A stretch of DNA of 64,000 bases from positions 62,001 through 126,000 of the forward strand of contig NZ_JACHGP010000003.1 of NCBI RefSeq assembly GCF_014202335.1, given 5' to 3'. The notes beneath the pieces were generated by a model. It was not told the origin of the DNA, did not search any database, and saw only the letters and a program-made list of their open reading frames with translations. This DNA is from Mycobacterium sp. AZCC_0083 (lineage in GTDB: Bacteria; Actinomycetota; Actinomycetes; Mycobacteriales; Mycobacteriaceae). How positions within the stretch are numbered: position 1 is the first letter of the stretch; each line of letters starts with the position of its first letter. Positions 35,280 to 42,958 of this stretch are shown here, piece by piece. The translations under genes and the position numbers were made by a program.

Positions 35280-36122
35280 TCAGATTGACTCTTCGTTTCC
35301 CTCGGCCCAGCTGTCCCATTCGCTGACGGCTAGTAGCAGGCTGGTTGCAAGCATCACTGCGATCGTCGCGTTGCGTTCGGTCAGTTGCTCAGGCGACACA
35401 AAGTGCGCGGTGCAGTGACGGCGCAGTCGGGCCGCTGGAGGATCACCCGGATTCCAGGGGACGTAGAACTGCAAAACGGGTCGAAAGGCCAGAGAAACAC
35501 TGAGCAGCTCGTCGCCTAAACGAGACTCGTCGATCGTCTTGACCATCTGCGAGTACGGACGTCGTGGCGGCATCGTGCCACGAATGATGGTGTCACACAG
35601 GTTCGCAGCCAGGCTCTGCGCGCCTGCGAATCGACGTTCGGCGAGAAGCGTCAGAGCCTCCCTGACGAAGTCGCCGAGGTCGGCCACCGAAGGGTGAAGC
35701 TGCGTCGCGTTGATCGCTGTTCGGCAGTCGTCTATGACGTCATCGCGCCTTCCAACGAGCACTCGGACGCGATCGGCATAGTTCTCTGCGTCGAGGACGG
35801 CCTGGACGATCTCAGCACGCGGAACGTAGACGAGCGGAAGGCCGTCTTCCGTCAGTACCGCCCAGACGCCGTTCAGCCTGCCGTCGCGGGGCCAGTTGAT
35901 CGGAAGGCTCTCGCGCAAGCGGGTGCTCATGTACGCAGCCGCGCGGATGGCCTGGTCGATCAGTTCTTGAAATCGTGGTCGCGATATCAGAAGGGCGTCG
36001 ACGACCTGCTGACTGGCGGCGTCGACCTCGTCTTGCAAACGCTGCATGACCCCGACCAACGAGCTGATTGTGGTGAAGTCCAGATTGAGGCCCTCGGAAG
36101 GACTGTCGGAAGCGTCGGCCAT
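35280..36122 (-). CDS. Large protein with C-terminal HEPN-like RxxxxH domain
   Basis: 280 residues from ATG 36122 (MADASDSPSEGLNLDFTTIS). The C-terminal ~50 residues contain LRRHCTAHFVSPEQLTERNA, with Arg235 and His240 making an R-x4-H motif, followed by a hydrophobic helix TIAVMLATSLLLAVSEW. This end resembles mycobacterial proteins with an NRHxxxHG-type HEPN signature. The N-terminal 200 residues are helical with no motif I know. It converges with the other HEPN-like gene, 138 bp away. Confidence 0.65.
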   Translation of the reverse strand: MADASDSPSEGLNLDFTTISSLVGVMQRLQDEVDAASQQVVDALLISRPRFQELIDQAIRAAAYMSTRLRESLPINWPRDGRLNGVWAVLTEDGLPLVYVPRAEIVQAVLDAENYADRVRVLVGRRDDVIDDCRTAINATQLHPSVADLGDFVREALTLLAERRFAGAQSLAANLCDTIIRGTMPPRRPYSQMVKTIDESRLGDELLSVSLAFRPVLQFYVPWNPGDPPAARLRRHCTAHFVSPEQLTERNATIAVMLATSLLLAVSEWDSWAEGNEESI

Positions 36123-36181
36123 GAGCACAAGGTATCCCGATGGGGGAGCGCACTCCGTTTTCAGTCGTCGTTTCTGGGGCC

Positions 36182-36376
36182 TCAGCGCCACGCTGAGCGA
36201 CTTTGAGGGCTTCTGGCTCCGATCCCCCTGGCCACGTCGGTCATGTTGTCCCTGAAGACGTTCCAGCGGAGATCTGCTGCCTGAGTCTGAGTCTGCTCAG
36301 AGATCTGGTCCAGGCAAGCACGCTCGGCCTGAAGCTGAGCGGGACCGATCTTCTCGTTCCAAGGACGACGCCTCAC
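36182..36376 (-). CDS. Small protein coupled to the replication initiator
   Basis: 64 residues from a GTG at 36376 that overlaps the stop of the upstream gene (GTGA). Sequence includes EKIGPAQLQAERACLDQISE and ends RGIGARSPQSRSAWR. The overlap argues for a real, translationally coupled gene. Family not recognised; possibly a replication accessory protein. Confidence 0.5.
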   Translation of the reverse strand: MRRRPWNEKIGPAQLQAERACLDQISEQTQTQAADLRWNVFRDNMTDVARGIGARSPQSRSAWR

Positions 36377-37374
36377 CGGTGCTCCTCCAGACGGCGGCGA
36401 AGATTGATCAAGTCGATGTTCCACGAAGGAGTCTCGGGGAGCTGAGGAGGGGCAGGCTTGCCGAGCTTCGTGGACTCCAGGAAGTACTCGTACTCATCGC
36501 GGATTTGCTTGAGGTTGGTGATCTTCTCGGGACCGTGCCTCTTGTCCATCAGGCCCTGACCGAAGACGTAGCCGATGACCTCAAGGACCTCTTCAAGGGA
36601 ATGGCCGTCCTGGAGCAGCACTCTGGCACTGGTGTGCCAGCCCCTAATCCGCTGCTGGTTCTTGACTTCGCGCTGAGTCGCTTCCTCGATGGAAGCGTGG
36701 AAGGTCTCGACGATCTCGTTGGCCTTCGTGAACCTGGAGAAAATGTTGTCTCGTCGCATGCGAGCGGAGCGAGCACCCACAGGGACTGCCTGCTGACTGC
36801 GAGCGGAGCGAGCGCCCCCAGGCTGATCCAGGTCGGCCAAGGTGATCACGGTGTCCCGATCCCTATCGACTTTCCCTGGCTCCACCGCTTGGAGATCCGT
36901 TGCTTCCTCGCGCAGCGAGGCCCTGGACTCGCCCCCAAGATCTGTATCTGGATAACTCTTCTTCGGAAGAACTACTTGGTTATCTACTACTTCTTGGTTC
37001 TTCTTGTCTTTATCTACTTGATATATATAACTATTCGGCTGCTCACTATGAGCAGGGGGCTGCTCACTGCGATCAGGCTTGGCGGAGGTCGGAATCTGAT
37101 AGAGGTTGGCTTGCTGCCAGTTGTCCTGGAAGACCGCCTCGGCCTTGAGTAGACCAGCATCACGCAATGTGTCGATCGCCCGGCGGACCTTGATGACGGG
37201 CATGTTGGTCAGTTTGGCGAGGCGCTTGTGGGTCAGCTGCATGCCGTCGCCGATGTCATGGGCCACCAGGACGGAATGGACGATGGCTGGCACCGGTCCG
37301 ACCTCTTGCAGTATCTCTGGGTCGATGACGTAGGCCTTCGGCGTCCTCTGGTGAATCTCATTGCGAGGTACCAT
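36373..37374 (-). CDS. Winged-helix replication-initiator-like protein
   Basis: 333 residues from ATG 37374, with AGGAGG 9 bases upstream; the longer frame is rejected. The N-terminal third is a winged helix-turn-helix (LTHKRLAKLTNMPVIKVRRA, then IDTLRDAGLLKAE). An AT-rich, hydrophilic linker follows, then a C-terminal helical domain (RIRGWHTSARVLLQDGHSLE, ITNLKQIRDEYEYFLE) of the DnaD/replication-organiser kind. The linker DNA includes two copies of gcgagcggagcgagc and a markedly AT-rich tract, suggesting an origin within the gene. Position between xis and cargo matches rep genes of phage satellites. Confidence 0.65.
   Translation of the reverse strand: MVPRNEIHQRTPKAYVIDPEILQEVGPVPAIVHSVLVAHDIGDGMQLTHKRLAKLTNMPVIKVRRAIDTLRDAGLLKAEAVFQDNWQQANLYQIPTSAKPDRSEQPPAHSEQPNSYIYQVDKDKKNQEVVDNQVVLPKKSYPDTDLGGESRASLREEATDLQAVEPGKVDRDRDTVITLADLDQPGGARSARSQQAVPVGARSARMRRDNIFSRFTKANEIVETFHASIEEATQREVKNQQRIRGWHTSARVLLQDGHSLEEVLEVIGYVFGQGLMDKRHGPEKITNLKQIRDEYEYFLESTKLGKPAPPQLPETPSWNIDLINLRRRLEEHR
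36767..37045. other. Candidate replication origin inside the rep-like gene
   Basis: Two direct copies of gcgagcggagcgagc (near 36768 and 36799) are followed by a strongly AT-rich tract (about 36945-37045, including gatatatataactattcgg) in otherwise GC-rich DNA. Iteron-like repeats next to an AT-rich unwinding region within the initiator gene are a common origin design in plasmids and satellites. The repeats also encode a GARSAR-type peptide twice, so coding repetition is an alternative. Confidence 0.4.
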
Positions 37375-37494
37375 CAAAAGGTCCTCCTGTTCTTGTGGGG
37401 AATGGTTGTGGTAGTCCTTCGTCGGGACTCTTCCCGTGGCGGCAAGCGATGGGGGCCTCGGTTTCCCGCGCCAAGGCCCCCATCGCATTCGCGG

Positions 37495-37893
37495 TCATTT
37501 GGCCGAGCGGCGCTCGATCGGATACTTGGTTCCGTCGACACGTCGGCAATAGTCGAACTTCGCTGCACAGTCCTCGACCTCGTTCTCCGACTTGGCGTTC
37601 GGCATCTGCCTGCGTTGCAGCTCGAACCCGGCGATGGCTTGGCGGAGCATGTGGATGTCGACCTCGCTGAAGTCGTACGGGCCGATCTCCAGTCCGAGGC
37701 CGATGCACTCGTTGAACACCAGCCGGATGGGTAGCCGCACAAAGGTGCCCTCGGGGTTCTTGTGCGGGTACGGAGCCGGATAGTCGTCGAGTACGGTCCT
37801 GCTGATGTCGAAGCCGTCGACCCTGGGGGCGTCGTCGATGGGCGAGTTGTCGTAAGCCACGCGAAACATCGTGTTGTCGTCGAAGTTGGTCAT
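37495..37893 (-). CDS. Uncharacterised small island protein
   Basis: 132 residues from ATG 37893, or 134 from a TTG at 37899 that would overlap the upstream stop. Content: TMFRVAYDNSPIDDAPRVDG, PEGTFVRLPIRLVFNECIGL, FSEVDIHMLRQAIAGFELQR. Looks like a compact alpha/beta protein; no catalytic motif seen. Lies between the rep-like and xis genes, where satellite elements often carry small replication or regulation genes. Confidence 0.7.
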   Translation of the reverse strand: MTNFDDNTMFRVAYDNSPIDDAPRVDGFDISRTVLDDYPAPYPHKNPEGTFVRLPIRLVFNECIGLGLEIGPYDFSEVDIHMLRQAIAGFELQRRQMPNAKSENEVEDCAAKFDYCRRVDGTKYPIERRSAK

Positions 37894-37895
37894 GG

Positions 37896-38546
37896 TCAAT
37901 CAGGCCCCGAAACTTCGCGATCAGCCAGAAGCTGCTCGATCCTGGCTCGCATCTGCGGCGTCACGGCGGGGCCCTTGTCGAGGATCTCGGCCACTTTGTG
38001 GACGACGGACGCCTCACACATACCGTCGGACCCGACGGAACTAGCAGTGCACAACGTCGAATCAGGTCCGGTAACTGCATGGCTGCTGGCGTGTGCGCAG
38101 TTCAGCGTCGCCTCATCGCAGTCGAGATCCACCAATCGGTGCTCAACCGGCTGACGACCCAGCCGCTCAGCGCCAGCGAGGACGTGAACATCCTTCTCAG
38201 GCGTTCGATTAGTCTTCGGGCGGCCACTGTTAATTGCCGCAACAGCAGCGTCGGACGACTGCCGCTTGATCTCATCCCGTCGCTTGAAGTCAGCGACGCT
38301 TCGATCGATCTGCTGCTGTCGCTGTTCGGAGTGGTGGGCTTCTTGCTCGGCCCACCACTGTGCGATACCGGCAACTTTACGGCTGCGCCGCCTTCCGCTG
38401 GCGTTTCGCGCTTCACGATGGCACCAGCTGGTCGCGGTGCTGACATGGGGGTCGTTCTCAACGCATTCGTCGAGCATGGGCAGTCCGATGTCCTCCATGG
38501 CATCGCGCTCGTTCTGACAGACCTGCGGGCGGCGGGAGGTGATCAC
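37896..38546 (-). CDS. Uncharacterised island protein
   Basis: 216 residues whose ATG overlaps the excisionase stop (ATGA). Helical, polar sequence with a Gln/Arg-rich coiled stretch (WWAEQEAHHSEQRQQQIDRS) and a plausible C-terminal helix pair (VVHKVAEILDKGPAVTPQMR ... IEQLLADREV). The coupling to xis supports it as a gene. Function unknown. Confidence 0.6.
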   Translation of the reverse strand: MITSRRPQVCQNERDAMEDIGLPMLDECVENDPHVSTATSWCHREARNASGRRRSRKVAGIAQWWAEQEAHHSEQRQQQIDRSVADFKRRDEIKRQSSDAAVAAINSGRPKTNRTPEKDVHVLAGAERLGRQPVEHRLVDLDCDEATLNCAHASSHAVTGPDSTLCTASSVGSDGMCEASVVHKVAEILDKGPAVTPQMRARIEQLLADREVSGPD

Positions 38547-38743
38547 GCAGCGTCACCGCCCGTGCTCGTCGCGGCCTCCTGCGCGGCAATCCACGCCAGT
38601 GCCTCTACCTTGCGCCAGACCCTGCGCCTGCCCAACTTGAAGCTGGCTGGTCCGGTTCCAAGCATCGCCCAATACCGCCAAGTGCTCGCCTTGGTCCCGG
38701 TCAGCTTCTCGAGATCGGGCGCGCCGACAAGTTCACTATCCAC
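38543..38743 (-). CDS. Excisionase / MerR-like DNA-binding protein
   Basis: 66 residues from GTG 38743, with AAGGAGG 8 bases upstream. The sequence DLEKLTGTKASTWRYWAMLG TGP... FKLGRRRVWRKVEALAWI is the winged-helix excisionase (AlpA/MerR-type) fold used as recombination directionality factor. It is divergent from the XRE repressor and adjacent to the integrase module, as expected for Xis. Confidence 0.82.
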   Translation of the reverse strand: MDSELVGAPDLEKLTGTKASTWRYWAMLGTGPASFKLGRRRVWRKVEALAWIAAQEAATSTGGDAA

Positions 38744-38779
38744 TGTTCCCGCCTCCTTCCTATTTTCGTAGAACTAACT

Positions 38780-38835
38780 TTTCTGGTACTACGCCTAGTA
38801 TCAACCGTGTTGGTTGCGTCGAGCAATACCAGAAA
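38780..38835. promoter_or_regulatory. Divergent operator region between xis and the XRE repressor
   Basis: An inverted pair of 9-bp sites, TTTCTGGTA (38780-38788) and TACCAGAAA (38827-38835), flanks a central palindrome CAACC-gtgtt-GGTTG (38802-38816). The symmetrical layout in a 106-bp divergent region suits repressor binding to both promoters, like a phage immunity switch. Confidence 0.65.
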
Positions 38836-38849
38836 GTAAAGTTGCGAAA

Positions 38850-39389
38850 ATGGGAATTCAAAAGTGGAGTGATGACCGTTTCGGGGAACGAGTTAAGCAG
38901 GGGCGCACCGACGGCGGCTGGTCGCAGGCGGAAATGGCAAAACTTCTGGCCGACAACGGTGTCCAGCCGATGCACGCCACGACGATCGCCAAGATCGAGG
39001 CGGGCGATCGGTCGGTTCGCATCAACGAGGCGGTCGGTATCGCTGACCTCTTCGGTGTCTCCCTTGACACGCTAATGGGGCGGTCGGTGGGTCCTGCGGA
39101 CGCCGACTTTGCCTTCGCGTTGCGGGTACTGCGCGACACCGCCAGGCGCTCATCAGACCAGGCGCTGGACGTCACTCGCGAAATCCAACAACAGGCACGT
39201 CACATCGCAGCCGCCTTCGATTACGACGGCCTCCAAGGTCTGCAGAAGCTCGCCGACACGGCGTGTCGCCGCCTCAACAGCGCATACGACGCAGTCGAAG
39301 AACTGGCACTGGAGACCGAGGAAGCGTTGAGGGCCAAGACAGCAGCCGCGCGTAAGCAGCCGAAGGTCGCGAAGGTGGTGAAGGCATGA
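38850..39389 (+). CDS. XRE-family repressor (element immunity/control)
   Basis: 179 residues from ATG 38850; an upstream start at 38814 is less likely because it would lie inside the operator region. HTH: KQGRTDGGWSQAEMAKLLAD, then HATTIAKIEAGDRSVRINEA. The C-terminal half is a long helical segment (REIQQQARHIAAAFDYDGLQ, AYDAVEELALETEEALRAKT) that probably dimerises, ending in a basic tail. Its stop overlaps the integrase start (ATGA), so repressor and integrase are co-expressed, divergent from xis. Confidence 0.85.
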   Translation: MGIQKWSDDRFGERVKQGRTDGGWSQAEMAKLLADNGVQPMHATTIAKIEAGDRSVRINEAVGIADLFGVSLDTLMGRSVGPADADFAFALRVLRDTARRSSDQALDVTREIQQQARHIAAAFDYDGLQGLQKLADTACRRLNSAYDAVEELALETEEALRAKTAAARKQPKVAKVVKA

Positions 39390-40627
39390 GCGGTGCCGTG
39401 AAGCGTAAGAGGCGGGCCGGTGTCGAGGACAGATGGAACAAGTCCCTTCGGGACCTTGAGGGCAACGAGCAGAAAGTGCCCAGTGCAATGCACGGCAAGG
39501 GCAGCCGCTGGCGCGCGCGGTACGTCGATGACCATGGCCACGAACACGCCAGAGGGTTCGCCCGCAAGGTCGATGCGCAAGCCTGGCTCAACCAACAGGT
39601 GAGTGATCAAGTCACTGGCACCTGGACCGACCCCGCGCTTACGGCGGTGACGTTCGGAGTGATTGCCGAAAAGTGGCTGTCCACCAAGGCACATCGGTCG
39701 GCAAAGACGGTAGCGGGCTATCAGTCGTTGCTCGACACCATCGTGCTCCCACGGTGGAATGGCGTCCCCTTGCGCGAGATCCGATACGACGATCTTCAGG
39801 TGTGGATCACCCGGCTGACCACAGACGGGTCAGTGCGATTCGTGGGCGCGGGCTTGAGCGCCTCCAGAGTGCGGCAGGCACACCAACTCATCGGTGCCGT
39901 GCTGAAGTTCGCGGTACGTTCCAAGCACCTGGCAGCCTCCCCCGCCGACGGTTTGGAGCTACCAACCCTGCCCGAGACCGAGCAGCGATACCTCACTCAC
40001 GAACAGCTGCACCGAGTGGCGATAGCGTCAGGTCGTTTGCGGACTCTTGTATTGGTGCTTGGCTACTGCGGTCTGCGATTTGGGGAGGCCGCCGCGTTGC
40101 GCGTCGGCGACATCGACATCGACAAGCGCCGGATTCGGGTGCGACGGTCAGTCACCTACGTCCGCAAGACCGGCCTCGTCGAAGGCCCGACGAAGAATCA
40201 CACCTCTAGGACCGTGCCGGTGCCCCTGTTTCTGTCCCGGTTGCTCACCACCGAGATCGACGGACGGGGCGACACGGCGTTGGCCTTCCCGTCCGCTCGG
40301 GGTGGCGGGTTTCTCACCGTCGGTCAGGCGAGGTACGGGTTCCAGAAGGCCACGGCGGCGGTCGACGGGTGCGACGGCGTCCGCCTGCACGATCTGCGTC
40401 ATACGTGCGCATCGCTGGCGATCAGCGAGGGGGCCAACGTGAAGGTGGTCCAGAAGCTCCTCGGACACAAGACTGCCGTCCTGACTCTGGACCGATATGG
40501 CCACCTTTTCCCGGACGATCTGGATGCCGTGGCTTCTGCGTTCGACGCGGCTGCTGCAACTACTGCGGACGCACTGCGGACGATCAGCCCCCACAACGCA
40601 ATCAGGCCCCCTCGAAAGGGGGCCTGA
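39386..40627 (+). CDS. int: Tyrosine site-specific integrase
   Basis: 413 residues. An N-terminal arm-binding domain (RWRARYVDDHGHEHARGFAR) and core-binding SAM-like domain precede a complete catalytic set: Arg231 in GLRFGEAAAL, Lys in GPTKNHTSRTVPV, His335 and Arg338 in HDLRHTCAS, His in LGHKTAVLTLDRYGHLF with nucleophile Tyr371. The last codons (NAIRPPRKGA) and stop lie within the direct repeat/hairpin that forms attR, so integration fixes the gene's 3' end against the tRNA. It presumably catalyses insertion into and excision from tRNA-Tyr. Confidence 0.96.
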   Translation: MSGAVKRKRRAGVEDRWNKSLRDLEGNEQKVPSAMHGKGSRWRARYVDDHGHEHARGFARKVDAQAWLNQQVSDQVTGTWTDPALTAVTFGVIAEKWLSTKAHRSAKTVAGYQSLLDTIVLPRWNGVPLREIRYDDLQVWITRLTTDGSVRFVGAGLSASRVRQAHQLIGAVLKFAVRSKHLAASPADGLELPTLPETEQRYLTHEQLHRVAIASGRLRTLVLVLGYCGLRFGEAAALRVGDIDIDKRRIRVRRSVTYVRKTGLVEGPTKNHTSRTVPVPLFLSRLLTTEIDGRGDTALAFPSARGGGFLTVGQARYGFQKATAAVDGCDGVRLHDLRHTCASLAISEGANVKVVQKLLGHKTAVLTLDRYGHLFPDDLDAVASAFDAAAATTADALRTISPHNAIRPPRKGA

Positions 40628-40697
40628 CGTGCGTGGCAGGTACAGGATTCGAACCTGTGTAGGCGTTAGCCGACGGATTTACAGTCCGCTCCCATTG
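40602..40697. repeat. attR: direct repeat overlapping tRNA-Tyr
   Basis: Right copy of the 96-bp repeat, holding the 26-base hairpin (11-bp stem, CGAA loop) and the tRNA-Tyr 3' part to just beyond the anticodon stem. Identity ends at 40697, the outer limit of the crossover region. Confidence 0.92.
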
Positions 40698-40716
40698 GCC
40701 GCTCGGGCAACCTGCC
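40634..40716 (-). tRNA. tRNA-Tyr (GTA)
   Basis: 83 nt, with a 7-bp acceptor stem (ggcaggt at the 5' end, acctgcc at the 3' end), discriminator A and no encoded CCA. The anticodon loop reads ctGTAaa, there is a long variable arm as in bacterial tRNA-Tyr, and the T-loop is ttcgaat. The gene is regenerated by the island's attR copy, which differs from the displaced copy at one position within the variable arm and one in the anticodon stem region. Confidence 0.95.
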
Positions 40717-40824
40717 GGGGTTTTGACCTCCCCCGAGGTGGTACCCGGGTTTGGTGCGATAAGCAGGGTACAACGAGGATGGTCCCAAGACGAAAACGCA
40801 CACAACAGAGGAGGAGGGGGTCCA

Positions 40825-41316
40825 ATGGCGGATTCAAGCTTCGACGTCGTCAGCAAGGTCGATCGCCAGGAGGTCGACAACGCGCTCAACCAGGCCGCCA
40901 AGGAGCTGTCCACCCGCTTCGACTTCCGCGGCACCGACACCACCATCGAATGGCAGGGCGAGGAGGGCATCATCCTGGTCTCGTCCACCGAGGAGCGGGT
41001 GAAGGCCGCCGTCGACGTCTTCAAGGAGAAGTTGATCCGACGGGACATCTCGATGAAGGCCTTCGACGCGGGCGATCCGCAGGCCAGCGGCAAGACCTAC
41101 AAGGTGATCGGCAGCATCAAGCAGGGCATCAGCAGTGAGGACGCCAAGAAGGTCACCAAGCTCATCCGCGACGAGGGACCCAAGGGCGTCAAGGCTCAGA
41201 TCCAGGGCGACGAGATCCGCGTCAGTTCCAAGAAGCGCGACGACCTCCAGGCCGTTCAGGCACTGCTCAAGCAGGCCAGCCTCGACGTCGCATTGCAGTT
41301 CGTCAACTATCGGTAG
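40825..41316 (+). CDS. yajQ: YajQ-family nucleotide-binding protein
   Basis: 163 residues from ATG 40825, preceded by GAGGAGG. Start [20 protein letters not shown], then [12 protein letters not shown] and the C-terminal [20 protein letters not shown] followed by ALQFVNYR are the family's hallmarks (two ferredoxin-like domains; some members bind cyclic di-GMP). M. tuberculosis Rv0566c is the remembered homologue, consistent with gpsA nearby. Confidence 0.95.
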   Translation: MADSSFDVVSKVDRQEVDNALNQAAKELSTRFDFRGTDTTIEWQGEEGIILVSSTEERVKAAVDVFKEKLIRRDISMKAFDAGDPQASGKTYKVIGSIKQGISSEDAKKVTKLIRDEGPKGVKAQIQGDEIRVSSKKRDDLQAVQALLKQASLDVALQFVNYR

Positions 41317-41320
41317 GTAC

Positions 41321-41539
41321 ATGGCTACGAAGAGAACCATTCTGACCGTCGCCGCGGCTGCGGCGACGCTGCTGGGGTTGGGCGTCGTCGCGGTGCTGGT
41401 GCGCGAGACGCTGACCAAGCAGCCCACCACCCGGGACCGGACCGACGACGTACGGGGCCGGCATCCAGAAGTACCCGCCACCGAGTTCGCCCCGCGGTCG
41501 CACGGCACCCAGAGTGGAGACGCCGGCGGGCCCAGCTAG
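41321..41539 (+). CDS. Small membrane-anchored protein
   Basis: 72 residues, 4 bp after yajQ. An N-terminal transmembrane helix (TILTVAAAAATLLGLGVVAV) is followed by a hydrophilic low-complexity tail. Function unknown. The stop overlaps the stop of the convergent desaturase gene. Confidence 0.65.
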   Translation: MATKRTILTVAAAAATLLGLGVVAVLVRETLTKQPTTRDRTDDVRGRHPEVPATEFAPRSHGTQSGDAGGPS

Positions 41540-42777
41540 AGCACGGTGGTTCTGGCGCGTCGAACGCTTCGGCGAAGGCCGACACCGTGGCGCAGCGCCG
41601 TGCGGAGTCCGCTTCGCTGCCCCGCGATCGAGCCCAGCCGGACGGCCGACCCTGCCCAGAACTTCCGCTCCGACGCGGTTTCCGGAGCGTCGTCGGACGT
41701 CGCACGCAGGAGGCCGTCGGGTAGCGCCAACTTGTGAATGGTGCGCAGCGTCAAGAAGTACTGACGCACCAGAGAACCACTCGTGTAGGGCAGGTCGTAC
41801 TTGTCGCACAGCGCCCGCACCCGCACGGCGATCTCCCGGTAGCGGTTGCTCGGCAGGTCGGGGAACAGGTGATGCTCGATCTGGTAACACAGGTTGCCGG
41901 TCGAGAACGCCAGCAGCGGGCCGGCATCGACGTTCGCGGCCCCCATCATCTGGCGCAGATACCATTCGCTGCTGGTCTCGTCCTCGAGCACGGCCTCGGT
42001 GAACTTCTCTGCGCCATCGGGGAAGTGGCCGCAGAGGATCACCACGTTCGTCCAGATGTTGCGCAGCAGGTTGGCAGTGGCGTTGGCGCCGAGGGTTCGG
42101 CGCCAGCGACGCCCGCTCAGCGCGGGCACGAACACGTAGTCCTTGGCGGTCTGGCGGGCGATCTTCTTGAGCAGCAGCTTGCCCTCGGCGGACTTCTTCT
42201 CCTCCGTGTCGGCCCGGTCCCGCTCCGAATAGAAGTCATGAAGCGCGATGCCCCATTCGAATGTGACTGCCAGCAACAGGTTTCGCAGCGGCTGCATGAG
42301 GTGTTCGGGTTTCCACTGTTGATCGCGGGTCACCCGCATCACGCCGAAGCCCAGATCGTCGTCCACTCCGACGACATTGCTGAACACGTGGTGGCGGTAG
42401 TTGTGCGAGTACCGCCACTGCGACGACGGCCCCACCTGGTCCCACTCCCACGTCGTGGAGTGGATCTCCGGATCGTTCATCCAATCCCACTGCCCATGCG
42501 AGATGTTGTGCGCCAGTTCCATGTTCTCGACGCACTTCGCGTACGCCAGCGACGCGGTCCCCACCAGCCAGCCCGTCCTCGAGCGACTACCGGCGATGAG
42601 CAGTCGCGCCCCGATGTCGAGCGCCCGCTGAAACACGATGGCACGCCGAATGTAGGACGCGTCCTTCGCCCCGCGCGATTCCTCGATGTCGCGGCGAATG
42701 GTGTCGAGTTCGGCCCCGAGGGCCTCGATGTCCGTTGGGCTCAGATGCGCGTACGCCGCGATATCGGTGATGGCCAT
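41536..42777 (-). CDS. Membrane fatty acid desaturase (DesA3-like)
   Basis: 413 residues with the three histidine boxes of acyl-CoA/lipid desaturases: HNISH (90-94), HNYRHH (125-130) and QIEHH (299-303, followed by LFPDLPSNRY). The Gln-type third box places it with front-end/linoleoyl-CoA-type desaturases such as mycobacterial DesA3, which makes oleoyl-CoA. No paired reductase lies beside it. The C-terminal ~50 residues are Arg-rich and not conserved. Predicted integral membrane di-iron enzyme. Confidence 0.9.
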   Translation of the reverse strand: MAITDIAAYAHLSPTDIEALGAELDTIRRDIEESRGAKDASYIRRAIVFQRALDIGARLLIAGSRSRTGWLVGTASLAYAKCVENMELAHNISHGQWDWMNDPEIHSTTWEWDQVGPSSQWRYSHNYRHHVFSNVVGVDDDLGFGVMRVTRDQQWKPEHLMQPLRNLLLAVTFEWGIALHDFYSERDRADTEEKKSAEGKLLLKKIARQTAKDYVFVPALSGRRWRRTLGANATANLLRNIWTNVVILCGHFPDGAEKFTEAVLEDETSSEWYLRQMMGAANVDAGPLLAFSTGNLCYQIEHHLFPDLPSNRYREIAVRVRALCDKYDLPYTSGSLVRQYFLTLRTIHKLALPDGLLRATSDDAPETASERKFWAGSAVRLGSIAGQRSGLRTALRHGVGLRRSVRRARTTVL

Positions 42778-42958
42778 CTAGTTCTGTTCCCTCGGCTCGT
42801 CGCGTCGTACAGCGGCAGAGTCTGGGCCACCTTGATAGACCCCTCCACCCTAGCCTCGCTGGCAAGGTGCGGGCGTCTGCGCTTCACACCAGGGTCGACG
42901 TGCACGCAGTTCGCCAACTGCCGGTGAAACGGCAGGTGTCGGACCTACCCTGATCGGC

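Larger units (their letters stand above)
20202..40697. mobile_element. Integrated element in tRNA-Tyr (about 20.4 kb, PICI/satellite-like)
   Basis: Bounded by a 96-bp direct repeat covering the 3' half of tRNA-Tyr. An intact tyrosine integrase abuts attR; its stop codon lies inside the repeat. Next to it are an XRE repressor, a divergent excisionase and a replication-initiator-like winged-helix gene, the integration/replication core of phage satellites or small integrative elements. I see no FtsK/TraB translocase, relaxase, capsid, portal, terminase or tail gene inside, so transfer would need a helper. The cargo is rich in nucleases, proteases and HEPN-like proteins. Confidence 0.88.

Noticed and set aside
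36182..36424. 80-codon version of the small gene after the rep-like gene
   Set aside because: The first 16 codons lie inside the rep-like gene; the GTG at 36376 overlapping its stop is a better start.
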